Under the pieces are notes generated by a model, which was not told where the DNA came from, made no database searches, and saw nothing but the letters and a program-made list of their open reading frames with translations. The position numbers were made by a program, and so were the translations under genes. Below are positions 17,989-26,658 of a DNA stretch of 64,000 nucleotides, in pieces. Source of the stretch: Lachnoclostridium sp. (GTDB taxonomy: Bacteria; Bacillota; Clostridia; Lachnospirales; Lachnospiraceae); contig JAETRR010000006.1 of NCBI GenBank assembly GCA_021770065.1, positions 1 through 64,000 of the forward strand, given 5' to 3'. The number at the start of each line of letters is the position of its first letter. Within the stretch, counting starts at the first letter, position 1.

Positions 17989-18024
17989 CTTTAGTGCTGT
18001 CGCGCAGCGACTTAGAATAGGAGG
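17982..18024 (+). repeat. Hairpin-SD element, copy B
   Basis: CTTTACCCTTTAGTGC, then the perfect hairpin GTCGC-GCA-GCGAC, then TTAGAATAGGAGG. The AGGAGG is the ribosome site of the payload gene, whose ATG is at 18032, seven bases later. Confidence 0.85.
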
Positions 18025-18031
18025 AAAACAA

Positions 18032-19996
18032 ATGCCCAAGCATCATCATACGAAGACAAGAGAACAAAGCGAAGGGACAGAAAAACGTAAGCATCGCCAT
18101 CATCCCAGGCATAGACATGAGGAGCAGGCACAGCAGCAGGAGCCGGTAACTGCTGTGGAACAATCGGAACAGCCTGCCACCCGGTCGCGGAGCAATGCGG
18201 TCGGGCCGAAACAGCGCCCCGATCTTGAAGTAATTTCCAACCCGGAATGGTACACAGGCCTCAAAGAAAGACTGAATGAGTTCGGGCAATATAACAACGC
18301 CTTTGCGGGCACAAAGGAGAATCTGGCCTACACAGCGGATCTGGATCATCTGGATGCGATTGAGGCCGGCGCACATAGTAAAAAGGCTCACCTGGATGCT
18401 CTTTTTGATAAAATTACAGAACTGCATGAGGACATGTTAAATGATCCGGGAAATGCGGATAAGAAAGCAGAGGGTGAGAACTTTTACGATACCTGCTGCA
18501 AGAAAAAAGCAATCAGTGAACAGCTTTATGCAGATCTGTTATCAGCAGTAACGGATCGGAAGAAAGCAGTTCAGAACGAGCAGAATAAAATGCAGAAGCA
18601 ACAGAAGCGCAGCAGCGTGCGCGCACGCCTGCAGGCTCTTCAGAAGGATTCCCCTATGATGCAGCTTATACGCAGAGTAAAGGCCATGGAAAGCGGAGCG
18701 GCTCCGGACACTTCCGGCGTAAAGACGACTAAGACTGCAGGCCTTATGGACTGGCTCTCTGAGGACGTGCAGGAGGGCGTGAACTCGCTCATGGACACGA
18801 AAGAGACCGTGGAGGAAAGCGTAGAAGGCGGCGATCAAATGAAATCCTTTATCGAGGGTATTCAGACAGGAAGCGTGAAGGAGGAAGACGGAGGCTTAAA
18901 GGAAAAAATTACCGACGGCATTGAGACCGTGAAAAATATTGCGGAAACCGTTCGTGATGTGGTGGATGCAATCCGGAATTTTTCAAAGATGTCAAAGGAA
19001 AATAAGGAGGAAATGCTGGCAGACCTGATTTCAAACAGCATCAAAACGGCGCTGGACGCTTCGAAGTATATCGTGGATCTGATCAAAGATGTGCCGATTC
19101 TGGGAGGCATCATCGGCCTGATCAAAAATGCCATTACTTTTTTCCAGAAAGGTTTTGAGATCTATCACGCCGAAAAGCGTAAAAAGGCTATGAAAGAAGC
19201 CCGGCACAGGCTGAAAGAAAAGATGTTAAAGCGCAGGGAAAAATATGCGGGGGATGAGGATCTGAAAGACATGGGGCTTTATACCCAGGTTGAAAGGGGT
19301 GCGGACGGAGGCGCACATATGACAGCGGCTCAGAAAAAGCAGGACAAGAAAGACTACGGACGGGAAAGAAGAGGAATGGACGGTCAGGCCGGCGGACAGA
19401 ACCGGGATATTATGCGCCGGAATGCGGCGCGGCGGAAGGAAGACCCGGCAGCGAAAAAGGCATATTACGGAGCCAAGGCCCGGGAATCCCAGGCTCAGTA
19501 CGATGAAATGAAGGAAGCGTCTTACCGAAGCAAAAATATTGTAAGAGAGGCCATTCTGGATATCATTCAGGAAGGGGTTTCCGTGGTGGAGAATATTGCC
19601 TCTTTTGTCCCCGGCGTGGGAACCGTCGTGAAGGCCGGGGCAAAAGCCGTCAATACGGGAACGGGACTGGGCAGAAAGGGAGCCGCCTGGATACACAGCA
19701 GCTGGAAAGAGTTTCGGAACAATCCCCGTTCTGAAACGAATAAGGCAAAATTCCGCGCAAAATATGCGGAAAATGTGTACAGCAGCCTGGCGGATGTCTC
19801 CCAGTTTGTCAACACAGACGGAGGCATTACCATTGATGATACAAAGCTTGATGAGGTAAAACGGGTCGAGGACAGTTATAATTTTGCGGAGACACTCCTC
19901 GGCGGGGTGGGCGCCGATATGCCCGCCCTTATCAATTCAGAGTCCAAGGACGAGCTTCTTGACAATATGAGCGCTATGTTTGCCCGGGAGGGATAA
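18032..19996 (+). CDS. Candidate CIS payload: basic N-tail, two hydrophobic helical segments
   Basis: 654 residues, family not recognised. Residues 1-60 are disordered and rich in His, Arg, Lys, Glu and Gln. Residues 61-345 are helical. Residues 346-373 (DLIKDVPILGGIIGLI region) and 508-548 (SFVPGVGTVVKAGAKAV region) are hydrophobic and Gly-rich, like helical hairpins of pore-forming proteins. Between them lies a very basic helical segment (380-475). There is no signal peptide. The frame is open back to 17861, but the ATG at 18032 has AGGAGG seven bases upstream. It is followed by a chaperone-like gene and the PAAR tip. A loaded effector is inferred; a tape-measure or internal structural protein is the main alternative. 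Confidence 0.6.
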   Translation: MPKHHHTKTREQSEGTEKRKHRHHPRHRHEEQAQQQEPVTAVEQSEQPATRSRSNAVGPKQRPDLEVISNPEWYTGLKERLNEFGQYNNAFAGTKENLAYTADLDHLDAIEAGAHSKKAHLDALFDKITELHEDMLNDPGNADKKAEGENFYDTCCKKKAISEQLYADLLSAVTDRKKAVQNEQNKMQKQQKRSSVRARLQALQKDSPMMQLIRRVKAMESGAAPDTSGVKTTKTAGLMDWLSEDVQEGVNSLMDTKETVEESVEGGDQMKSFIEGIQTGSVKEEDGGLKEKITDGIETVKNIAETVRDVVDAIRNFSKMSKENKEEMLADLISNSIKTALDASKYIVDLIKDVPILGGIIGLIKNAITFFQKGFEIYHAEKRKKAMKEARHRLKEKMLKRREKYAGDEDLKDMGLYTQVERGADGGAHMTAAQKKQDKKDYGRERRGMDGQAGGQNRDIMRRNAARRKEDPAAKKAYYGAKARESQAQYDEMKEASYRSKNIVREAILDIIQEGVSVVENIASFVPGVGTVVKAGAKAVNTGTGLGRKGAAWIHSSWKEFRNNPRSETNKAKFRAKYAENVYSSLADVSQFVNTDGGITIDDTKLDEVKRVEDSYNFAETLLGGVGADMPALINSESKDELLDNMSAMFAREG

Positions 19997-20003
19997 ATGT
20001 CAA

Positions 20004-20038
20004 GTTAGTGCCATCGCGCAGCGATTTAGAATAGGAGG
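20004..20038 (+). repeat. Hairpin-SD element, copy C
   Basis: GTTAGTGCC, then the hairpin ATCGC-GCA-GCGAT, then TTAGAATAGGAGG. Both ends of the stem differ from copies B and D, but pairing is kept. The AGGAGG ends seven bases before the ATG at 20046. Confidence 0.85.
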
Positions 20039-20045
20039 AAAAGAA

Positions 20046-20573
20046 ATGACCAGGACCAAAATGCGAAAAGACATGGAGGCGCTTGCTGATTTCCTGGAAG
20101 ATATAGGCTGGGATACACAGGTTTTGATAGAAAGTGTTTCCATCCCCACCTTGACGGCTTCCCTGGCTTTGGACGAGGATTATGACGAGCTTCTTGTTTT
20201 TAATTATATTCCCATGAAAAAAGAGGACGCCGAGTTTACAAAGCTTCTACAGATTTACGGGAGAATTCCCCTGGATCTTCATACGCTGCCCCTGGAGGAT
20301 GTTCACCTTCTGATGAACCGGATGAATCTTCTGACCACTTTCGGGCATTTTGTACTAATGCCAGAGGAGGAAAAGGAAGAGGGAGAGACGTATATGGGGC
20401 TTCGCTGCGTGCTGGGAATTCCCATGGAAGAGCTTCCGGACGAGGGTGTTATTGGAGAGACGGTGCTTCATATCACGCATTACTGCCAGATTATGGAAAG
20501 CCTTCTCCTGGGACTTTTGACTGGAGAAAGCACGCTTGCAGAAACACTTGCTTCCATCGAAAGCAGATTGTAG
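20046..20573 (+). CDS. Small acidic chaperone-like protein
   Basis: 175 residues, strongly acidic, no membrane segment. Predicted alternation of helix and strands (EALADFLEDIGWD, VLIESVSIPTLTASLAL, HFVLMPEEE, LRCVLGIPME, then a long C-terminal helix) resembles the fold pattern of type III secretion chaperones and YbjN-type proteins; this is structural analogy only. Start at 20046 is set by the AGGAGG of repeat copy C; the frame is open to 19980. Being between the payload candidate and the PAAR tip, it could be the payload chaperone or adaptor. Confidence 0.55.
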   Translation: MTRTKMRKDMEALADFLEDIGWDTQVLIESVSIPTLTASLALDEDYDELLVFNYIPMKKEDAEFTKLLQIYGRIPLDLHTLPLEDVHLLMNRMNLLTTFGHFVLMPEEEKEEGETYMGLRCVLGIPMEELPDEGVIGETVLHITHYCQIMESLLLGLLTGESTLAETLASIESRL

Positions 20574-20611
20574 AAAAGGAAAAGCAGAGGATAGACAAGG
20601 AGGAGAACAGG

Positions 20612-20998
20612 ATGGGATTCTGTGTCTGCGGAGGGGCCATGTGCGCCTGTTCCTTTGGAATGGCTCCGTCAGCGCTTATGGTAACGCCGGAAAATAAAGT
20701 GGTTTCCGCAATGCCGCTGGCTACGATCATGGATTACGTTGTTATGAAAAATGTGATGCCTTTTGGCATGTGCAGCTCTATGGCCAATCCGACGGTTGCA
20801 GCGGCCACGGCTGCGGCTTTGGGGGTTCTAACCCCCATGCCCTGTATGCCGGTAACAACGGCCCCATGGGCTCCCGGTTCCCCTGCTGTGCTGATTGGAA
20901 ATAAGCCGGCCCTTACCCAGGCGTCCAAGCTCATATGCGCATGGGGAGGCGTGATACAGATTACAAATCCGGCTGTAACAAATATTCAGGCTCCATAG
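20612..20998 (+). CDS. DUF4280 PAAR-like tip protein
   Basis: 128 residues with the DUF4280 pattern: CVCGGAMCACSFG at residues 4-16, a PENKV turn, GMCSSMANP in the middle, MPCMPVTTAPWAPG, and a final CAWGGVIQI segment. Cys and Gly are enriched, as in PAAR folds that sharpen the spike of contractile systems. AAGGAGG precedes the ATG. It is separated from the spike gene by about 17 kb but is adjacent to the payload cassette, which fits a tip that carries or recruits the cargo. Confidence 0.9.
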   Translation: MGFCVCGGAMCACSFGMAPSALMVTPENKVVSAMPLATIMDYVVMKNVMPFGMCSSMANPTVAAATAAALGVLTPMPCMPVTTAPWAPGSPAVLIGNKPALTQASKLICAWGGVIQITNPAVTNIQAP

Positions 20999-21039
20999 CC
21001 GGTAACAGGATTTTGAAAAGGAAAGAGAGGAAACAAGGG

Positions 21040-22740
21040 ATGAAAAAGCGGAAAATAGGGCTGCGTGTAAAGTTTACGCTTTTATTTATACTATTTGCCG
21101 CTGTAGTCATGACGACGGTAAGCCTGGTTACCTACAAGAATTATGAGGAAGCCATGATGAAAAAATATGCGGACGAGGCCGTATCCGTTGCAAGGCTGGC
21201 AGCTTCTTTCCTGGATGGGGAGGAAATGATCCGTTACGGAAAAACTTTGACGGAGGATGAGGAATATAAACGCCTGGAGGCTCTGCTTGACAACATCAAG
21301 GAGCAGACAGGCGTGGCATATTTGTATGTGATGATGCCGGTTTCCGAGGATAACATGGTTTACATATTCGATGCCGGAACCCAGGAGGAAAAAGATTCCG
21401 GAAAGGTAGTTTATCTTGGATGGGTAGGGCTTTATGATGATAATTTCCTTTCTGCCAAGGAAGCGATGGCTACAGGCGAGCCAAGCATGAAGCTGGAAGA
21501 GACAAACACGGAGCTCGGAAACCTGGCTTCTGCTTATGTGCCCATTAAGGATGATGAGGGCGTCCCGGCGGCCTTTGTGGGCGTGGACTTCAGCATGGAA
21601 GAGATCCATAGCTTCTTGAACAGCAGCCTGGAGGAGCTTCTTAAGATTATGGCTGTTACGGTTCTTGTATGCGCCCTGCTGCTGCTGGGACTTGTCTACG
21701 GCCAGATTATTTCTCCTATACGGCTTCTGAAGGAAAAGGTTGAAGTGATGATGGAAGGAGAATTGGGCGTACAGGTTCCCGTAAAGAGAAGGGATGAAAT
21801 CGGGGAGATTATGGATGCCTTTAACCGGATGTCCGCCCACATAGGGAACCATATTAAAGAAGTTACAAAGCTGAATCAAGGCTATTATAAGTTTGTTCCC
21901 TCTGTGATTTTCCGGCTGCTGAATAAGAAAAGTGTTACGGAAATCCAGCTGGGGGATCACAACAATGTACCGCTGGAAATTCTGAGCATGCAGGTGAACG
22001 GCTTTGAGGAAAGTGCCAGAAGAATGAACCCGGGAGAACTGTTTGCCTATGTGAACCGCATTTACGGCATCAGTGTTCCGGTTATCCTGGAACATCAGGG
22101 TGTTATTGAAAACTATTTTAACAGCGGATTTCGCGCTATCTATACGAAACCCGGAAAGAATGCCCTGGAGAGCGCCATTGATATCTGCCAGAAGCTGAAC
22201 GAAGAGAAGAGGAGGGAGAAGCAGGGGACAGAATTCGGAAAAACGGAGATTGCTTTCGGTATTTCCAGAGGAACTGTGATCCTGGGCATCGTAGGCCATG
22301 ACAGACGGCTTGCGTCTGTTGCTATGTCTGAGCAGATTTCGGTAATGGAATATTTAAGGAGCATTGCCGGGAAATACCGGGCGCAGATTCTGATAACAGG
22401 CACGGCGGCGGAGGCAGTCCCGGATTTTGAGACGAGGTACCGCTCCCGTTACCTGGGGCTTCTTCATATCAGCGCCGCGGATTCTCTGGAGAGAATTTAC
22501 GATGTATATGACGGGGATGAGGACGCTGTCAGGGAAATGAAGGAGCAGACAAAGGAGCTGTTTGAAAAGGGCGTGAATCTTTTTATCCGCCAGCAGTTTT
22601 ACGATGCCAGAGGCTGCTTTGTGGAGATACTGAAGATCTCTCAGATGGATTATGCGGCCAGGGAATATCTGTATCTGTGCAATCAGTATCAAAACCGGGA
22701 GGAGACCTCCGATATTGATATTTATTTTGAGGATTTATAG
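21040..22740 (+). CDS. Cache-like/HAMP sensor with degenerate nucleotide cyclase domain
   Basis: 566 residues: membrane span 11-32, extracellular Cache-like domain about 36-198, second span 202-222, HAMP about 220-273, class III cyclase-like domain about 306-490, and a C-terminal TPR-like helical tail about 497-550. The cyclase lacks both metal Asp residues: MQVNGFEE stands where FDIxGFT is expected, and YFNSGF where the GD pair should be. It therefore probably binds rather than makes nucleotide, or only scaffolds. Start at 21040 chosen over 20935, which lies inside the PAAR gene. The 41-base gap after PAAR suggests co-transcription with the CIS. Confidence 0.8.
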   Translation: MKKRKIGLRVKFTLLFILFAAVVMTTVSLVTYKNYEEAMMKKYADEAVSVARLAASFLDGEEMIRYGKTLTEDEEYKRLEALLDNIKEQTGVAYLYVMMPVSEDNMVYIFDAGTQEEKDSGKVVYLGWVGLYDDNFLSAKEAMATGEPSMKLEETNTELGNLASAYVPIKDDEGVPAAFVGVDFSMEEIHSFLNSSLEELLKIMAVTVLVCALLLLGLVYGQIISPIRLLKEKVEVMMEGELGVQVPVKRRDEIGEIMDAFNRMSAHIGNHIKEVTKLNQGYYKFVPSVIFRLLNKKSVTEIQLGDHNNVPLEILSMQVNGFEESARRMNPGELFAYVNRIYGISVPVILEHQGVIENYFNSGFRAIYTKPGKNALESAIDICQKLNEEKRREKQGTEFGKTEIAFGISRGTVILGIVGHDRRLASVAMSEQISVMEYLRSIAGKYRAQILITGTAAEAVPDFETRYRSRYLGLLHISAADSLERIYDVYDGDEDAVREMKEQTKELFEKGVNLFIRQQFYDARGCFVEILKISQMDYAAREYLYLCNQYQNREETSDIDIYFEDL

Positions 22741-22768
22741 TATTTGTGCAAAGGAGTAACCGGAAACA

Positions 22769-23683
22769 ATGAAACAGTTTCAGAAATTAACGGCCGGGCA
22801 GAAGGAGGCCTATGACCGAAAAGCAAGGGAGCTTTCCGGCATACTTCCCTCTACTCTGTATTTTGAGAGCGTTTATGCCTGGAGCCATACATGCCGCCCT
22901 TTTTTTCGTGAAATAGATAATTATTACTGCATCCTTCTGGAGGATGAAAGCTGTATGGAACGGTACTATTACATGCCTCTGGGTACATACGAGCAGAAGT
23001 CTTTTCAGATAGTCATTGATAAGCTCATGGCGGGAGAGTGTAAAACACCGGGACAGCTTCGTTTTCGGGATGTGGGGGAGGCACAGCTCCCCTTTTTCCA
23101 AAAGCTTACCGGGTATGAGGTAAATACAGAGGATAACCGGGGGGATGCGGATTATATTTTTACAGCAAAGGAATTTAGAAACACGCTGGAAAGCCAGGAA
23201 TTCCGGTATAACAGAAATTATTTTCTGCGCAGGCAGGCTTCCCGGTGCCGTCCTATTGACAGCGCGGATGGGAAGAATATCAGAACGCTTCTGAAGGAGG
23301 CGTACTGCAGGTATCACATCTGTTCTGACTGCAGTAACGGCTGCCTGATAAGAAGCATAGATCTTTTTCTTGAGCAGCAGAAGACAATGGACTGGGAAGG
23401 GCTGGAGGTATATGCGGAAGGGATTCTCGCGGCTTATGTGGTCTGCGTTCCCTGGAAGGATACCTTAATGGTTCTTTTTAAGAAAACGCTGCGGGGATAC
23501 AGGGGGCTGGATGAATATCTCCATATGGAGATGCTGGATCGGTTCCAGAAGGATATGGCATATATCAATTATACAGAGGATATGGGGCTGTACGGTCTCA
23601 GAAAATATAAAGAAAAGTGGGGGGCTTATCAGCTGAATCACAGGTACAGAGTTACTGTCCGCACAAGGGAGGAAAAGAAATGA
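22769..23683 (+). CDS. DUF2156 (GNAT-like) protein 1
   Basis: 304-residue soluble protein resembling DUF2156, the domain that forms the catalytic C-terminus of phosphatidylglycerol lysyltransferases (MprF). Visible family-like parts are YNRNYFLRRQASRCRPI in the middle and the C-terminal YINYTEDMGLYGLRKYKEKWG, where the DUF2156 family typically has N-x-x-x-D followed by LRxxKxxY. It has no flippase domain. Its stop overlaps the next start (ATGA). Substrate unknown; lipid or peptide aminoacylation is inference. Confidence 0.7.
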   Translation: MKQFQKLTAGQKEAYDRKARELSGILPSTLYFESVYAWSHTCRPFFREIDNYYCILLEDESCMERYYYMPLGTYEQKSFQIVIDKLMAGECKTPGQLRFRDVGEAQLPFFQKLTGYEVNTEDNRGDADYIFTAKEFRNTLESQEFRYNRNYFLRRQASRCRPIDSADGKNIRTLLKEAYCRYHICSDCSNGCLIRSIDLFLEQQKTMDWEGLEVYAEGILAAYVVCVPWKDTLMVLFKKTLRGYRGLDEYLHMEMLDRFQKDMAYINYTEDMGLYGLRKYKEKWGAYQLNHRYRVTVRTREEKK

Positions 23684-26658
23684 AAAGAAATCAGAAAATA
23701 GGACTTGTGTTAACTCTGATTCTGGGGCTTATAGTATGTCTGAATTATAAAAAGCTGGGGGTAAACCCTCTGGAGCCGGTGACCGTCGATACGCCGTCGA
23801 TGGTTCTGAACCAGACGGACGGAGGAAAGATCGTAACGGATCGCTCCGGCAAACGGTTTTATAAGGTCAATGCAGACGGAACGATTGCATATATGGCCTC
23901 GGGAGCCCGCAATAGCAAAGAGTTTTATGAGGTAAAGCAGATGGTGACAGATGGGGACGGAAGTATCTATCTGCTGGACGTCCACCGGAGCGGAAGCCGT
24001 AAGGTAGAGCTGGAGCGTATCTTAAAATATAGCCCTGACGGAACGTATGAAGCGTGTATTACGGAGATTTCCTATGGGGAAACGGATCTGGTTTATAAAA
24101 ACAGGATTAACCGGCTCGCCATACTGGATGGGAAGCCTGCCTGGTTCCAATTCACGGACGGGGGCTTTTCCCTGATGTCACAGGAGGGAGAAAACGAGTT
24201 TTTCCCCTATGAGGATGCGGAGAACCTTCTCGTGGATTTTGCCGTAAATCCTGTAGATCAGAGTTTTTCTTATCTGACTAAGACGGGTGAGATCTATACC
24301 CGGAATGAGAGCGGAGATTTTAAAAGAATCTACTCTGTAGAAGGAAAGGAAGGGCATTGGATTCCCTGGTACATGTCTTACGGAAAAGACGGGGGGCTTT
24401 ACTGCGCAGATATCGGAAAGAGAGCCGTCTACCGGATTGAGGAAGGGCAGGAGATAAGCCTTGTGATGACCAACTATTCCAATGAATACACAGAGATTCC
24501 TTCCGCAGAAGAGATCCGCTCTTATCCTATTTTTTACACGCTGGATATGGGGGAACAGCTTCTGACCACAGACGGCTATGGAGTTGTGGCGGCTCCGGCA
24601 GAAGACACAGGAATCGGAGAAGTCATCTATGAGACAGAGTATCCGTTGTCCATGAGCCTCCGGGTTATTTCCGCCCTCGTGTGGGGGGCGGCAGTTTTGC
24701 TGGCGCTGCTGCTGCTTCTGGGCGCTTTTCTTGGAATTGTACATTTGATGAAAAGTGAGAACGGCAATGCGAAAATCGTGGCAGGCCTTCTTCTTGCCAC
24801 AGTGGTGATTATTGCCCTGTTTTCCATGATTATTCTCCGGGACTGGAATAACCGGATGACAGAGGAGATGACAAAGAGGACCCAGAGCGTCTCCGGCCTT
24901 GCGGCTCAGCTGATACCCGGCGACAGTATGAAGGAGATAGACTCCATTGGCGATTACGTGAGCAGCGAATATCAGGAAATCCGCCATATTATGCGGAGCA
25001 TGTTTGTAACGGACAATGCCTCCATGGATGATCTCTACTGTACCATCTACCGTATCCAGGACGGCATGATTACGGCCATGTATACCATTGAGGATTATGT
25101 GGGAGCCGTCTATCCCTATGACTGGCCCTTTGAGGGTTCGGACGAGCAGTGGATGCTGGAAAATAAGGAACAGCTTACCTACACAGGGCTTGCTGCCAGC
25201 GAAGGAAGCTTTATTTTTACCAATTCACCGATTCTGGATTCGGAGGGAAATGCTGTGGGAATCCTGGAGGTCGGGACAAGTCTGTACAGCTTCCAGCAGG
25301 AAAACCGGCAGGTGATCGTGGAAATTGTGATAAGCGCCCTTGCGATTGCTGTGGCGGGCATCTTCATCGTGTTTGAGCTTCTCGTATTCGGGAGCGGCTT
25401 CAGGAAGCTTGGGAAAGGCTGGCGGAGCTTCAAAGCGCTGCAGGGGAGGGAAATCCCTGCGGATGTGCTCCGTCTGCTGGTATTTGTTATATTTTTTGCC
25501 ACCAATATGCCGAAGGGATTTCTTCCCATTTATATCATCAATGCGGCCAAGACAGAGGAGGTATTCGGGCTTTCTCCGGCCATGCTGGTGTCCATAGCCC
25601 TTTCCGCGGAGGTGTTTTTCGGGGCGCTTTTGTCTTTCGGCGGAAATTTTGTGATTCACCGAATGGGGAGAAGAAGGGCTGCGCTTTTTGGAAGCTTTCT
25701 CTTTGCAGGCGGTTTAAGCATCCGTGCTCTTATCCCTACAATCGTGTCTTTTATTGCGGGAAATGCCGTTATGGGCGCCGGCTGGGGAATCCTTCTTCTG
25801 ATTGTACAGATTATGATTGCGGAAAAGAACGAAGAAGAAAAGGCCGACGGCTTTACCGGGTATACGGCGGCATCCTTAAGCGGGATGAACTGCGGCGTTG
25901 TATTCGGCGCATTTCTTGTAAACTGGCTGAGCCACAGGGCGGTTCTGAGTGTAATCGGCCTTATAAGCTGTACAACTCTCTTGTTTAGCTATATATTTAT
26001 CTATGACGGGGCAAATGACAGGGTAAAAACGGAAAAGAAAGAAGAGAGCCAGATGTCTCCTCTGCGGTTTATCTTTTCGCCCAGAGTGTTCTTCTATTTC
26101 ATCGGAATTGTAATCCCTGTGGTGGCAGCCGGCTACTTCCTGGCCTACCTGTATCCGCTGATGGGAGAGGAGTTTGGAATTTCCGAGACGAATATCGGTT
26201 ATTCCTACCTGCTGAACGGAATCTGTATCGTATTCCTGGGAGCGGTGCTTACAAAGATGCTGATGAGAAAGATTAGCAAAAAGGGAATTCTTGTTACGGC
26301 GGCCCTGCTGTATGCAGCGGCGTTTTTCCTGGTTTCCGCATATCCCGGCGTCCTTACGCTTCTGGCATCTCTGATTCTTCTGGGAATATCAGACAGCTAT
26401 GGCCTGCCCATGCAGTCTACATATTATACGGATTTGCCGGAGGTGCAGAGATACGGCTATGACAGGGCTATGGGCATGTACAGCCTTTTTGAAAACATGT
26501 CGCAGGTGCTGGGCTCCTTCCTCTTTGGTATTATCTATGTAAACGGGACAGGTACAGGGCTTTTCTATGCAGGCACTGTTCTTCTTGTACTGGCCGCCCT
26601 GTTTTATCTCACAGGAAGAAAGAATGCAAAAGGGGAGAAGTATGGAGATTCGTTTTAA
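23680..26658 (+). CDS. Propeller-Cache-MFS fusion membrane protein
   Basis: 992 residues. N-terminal signal-anchor 7-22; extracellular NHL/WD-like beta-propeller-like region about 35-320; spans near 328-352 and 365-387; a Cache-like extracellular loop about 392-543; another span near 548-570; then about 12 MFS-type spans from 597 to the C-terminus, including GRRRAALFGSF near the first cytoplasmic loop. MFS proteins are normally about 400 residues, so the first 590 are added sensory domains. Start at 23680 has GGGAGG upstream and overlaps the DUF2156 stop. It overlaps the second DUF2156 gene by 17 bases. Ligand and cargo cannot be read from sequence. Confidence 0.78.
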   Translation: MKRNQKIGLVLTLILGLIVCLNYKKLGVNPLEPVTVDTPSMVLNQTDGGKIVTDRSGKRFYKVNADGTIAYMASGARNSKEFYEVKQMVTDGDGSIYLLDVHRSGSRKVELERILKYSPDGTYEACITEISYGETDLVYKNRINRLAILDGKPAWFQFTDGGFSLMSQEGENEFFPYEDAENLLVDFAVNPVDQSFSYLTKTGEIYTRNESGDFKRIYSVEGKEGHWIPWYMSYGKDGGLYCADIGKRAVYRIEEGQEISLVMTNYSNEYTEIPSAEEIRSYPIFYTLDMGEQLLTTDGYGVVAAPAEDTGIGEVIYETEYPLSMSLRVISALVWGAAVLLALLLLLGAFLGIVHLMKSENGNAKIVAGLLLATVVIIALFSMIILRDWNNRMTEEMTKRTQSVSGLAAQLIPGDSMKEIDSIGDYVSSEYQEIRHIMRSMFVTDNASMDDLYCTIYRIQDGMITAMYTIEDYVGAVYPYDWPFEGSDEQWMLENKEQLTYTGLAASEGSFIFTNSPILDSEGNAVGILEVGTSLYSFQQENRQVIVEIVISALAIAVAGIFIVFELLVFGSGFRKLGKGWRSFKALQGREIPADVLRLLVFVIFFATNMPKGFLPIYIINAAKTEEVFGLSPAMLVSIALSAEVFFGALLSFGGNFVIHRMGRRRAALFGSFLFAGGLSIRALIPTIVSFIAGNAVMGAGWGILLLIVQIMIAEKNEEEKADGFTGYTAASLSGMNCGVVFGAFLVNWLSHRAVLSVIGLISCTTLLFSYIFIYDGANDRVKTEKKEESQMSPLRFIFSPRVFFYFIGIVIPVVAAGYFLAYLYPLMGEEFGISETNIGYSYLLNGICIVFLGAVLTKMLMRKISKKGILVTAALLYAAAFFLVSAYPGVLTLLASLILLGISDSYGLPMQSTYYTDLPEVQRYGYDRAMGMYSLFENMSQVLGSFLFGIIYVNGTGTGLFYAGTVLLVLAALFYLTGRKNAKGEKYGDSF

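Noticed and set aside
17861-18031. In-frame upstream extension of the payload gene, including an ATG at 17930
   Set aside because: This stretch is made of repeat copies A and B and the nested hairpin; the ATG at 18032 has a clear AGGAGG. Kept as repeats, not coding.
1-20998. Possibility that the CIS genes are a prophage tail
   Set aside because: No capsid, terminase, portal, integrase or lysis genes are seen; DUF4255, the AAA+ ATPase and DUF4280 point to a CIS. Upstream sequence could still change this.
21091-22299. Minus-strand open frame of 402 codons opposite the Cache/HAMP protein
   Set aside because: Shadow of the plus-strand gene; no ribosome site or plausible motifs.
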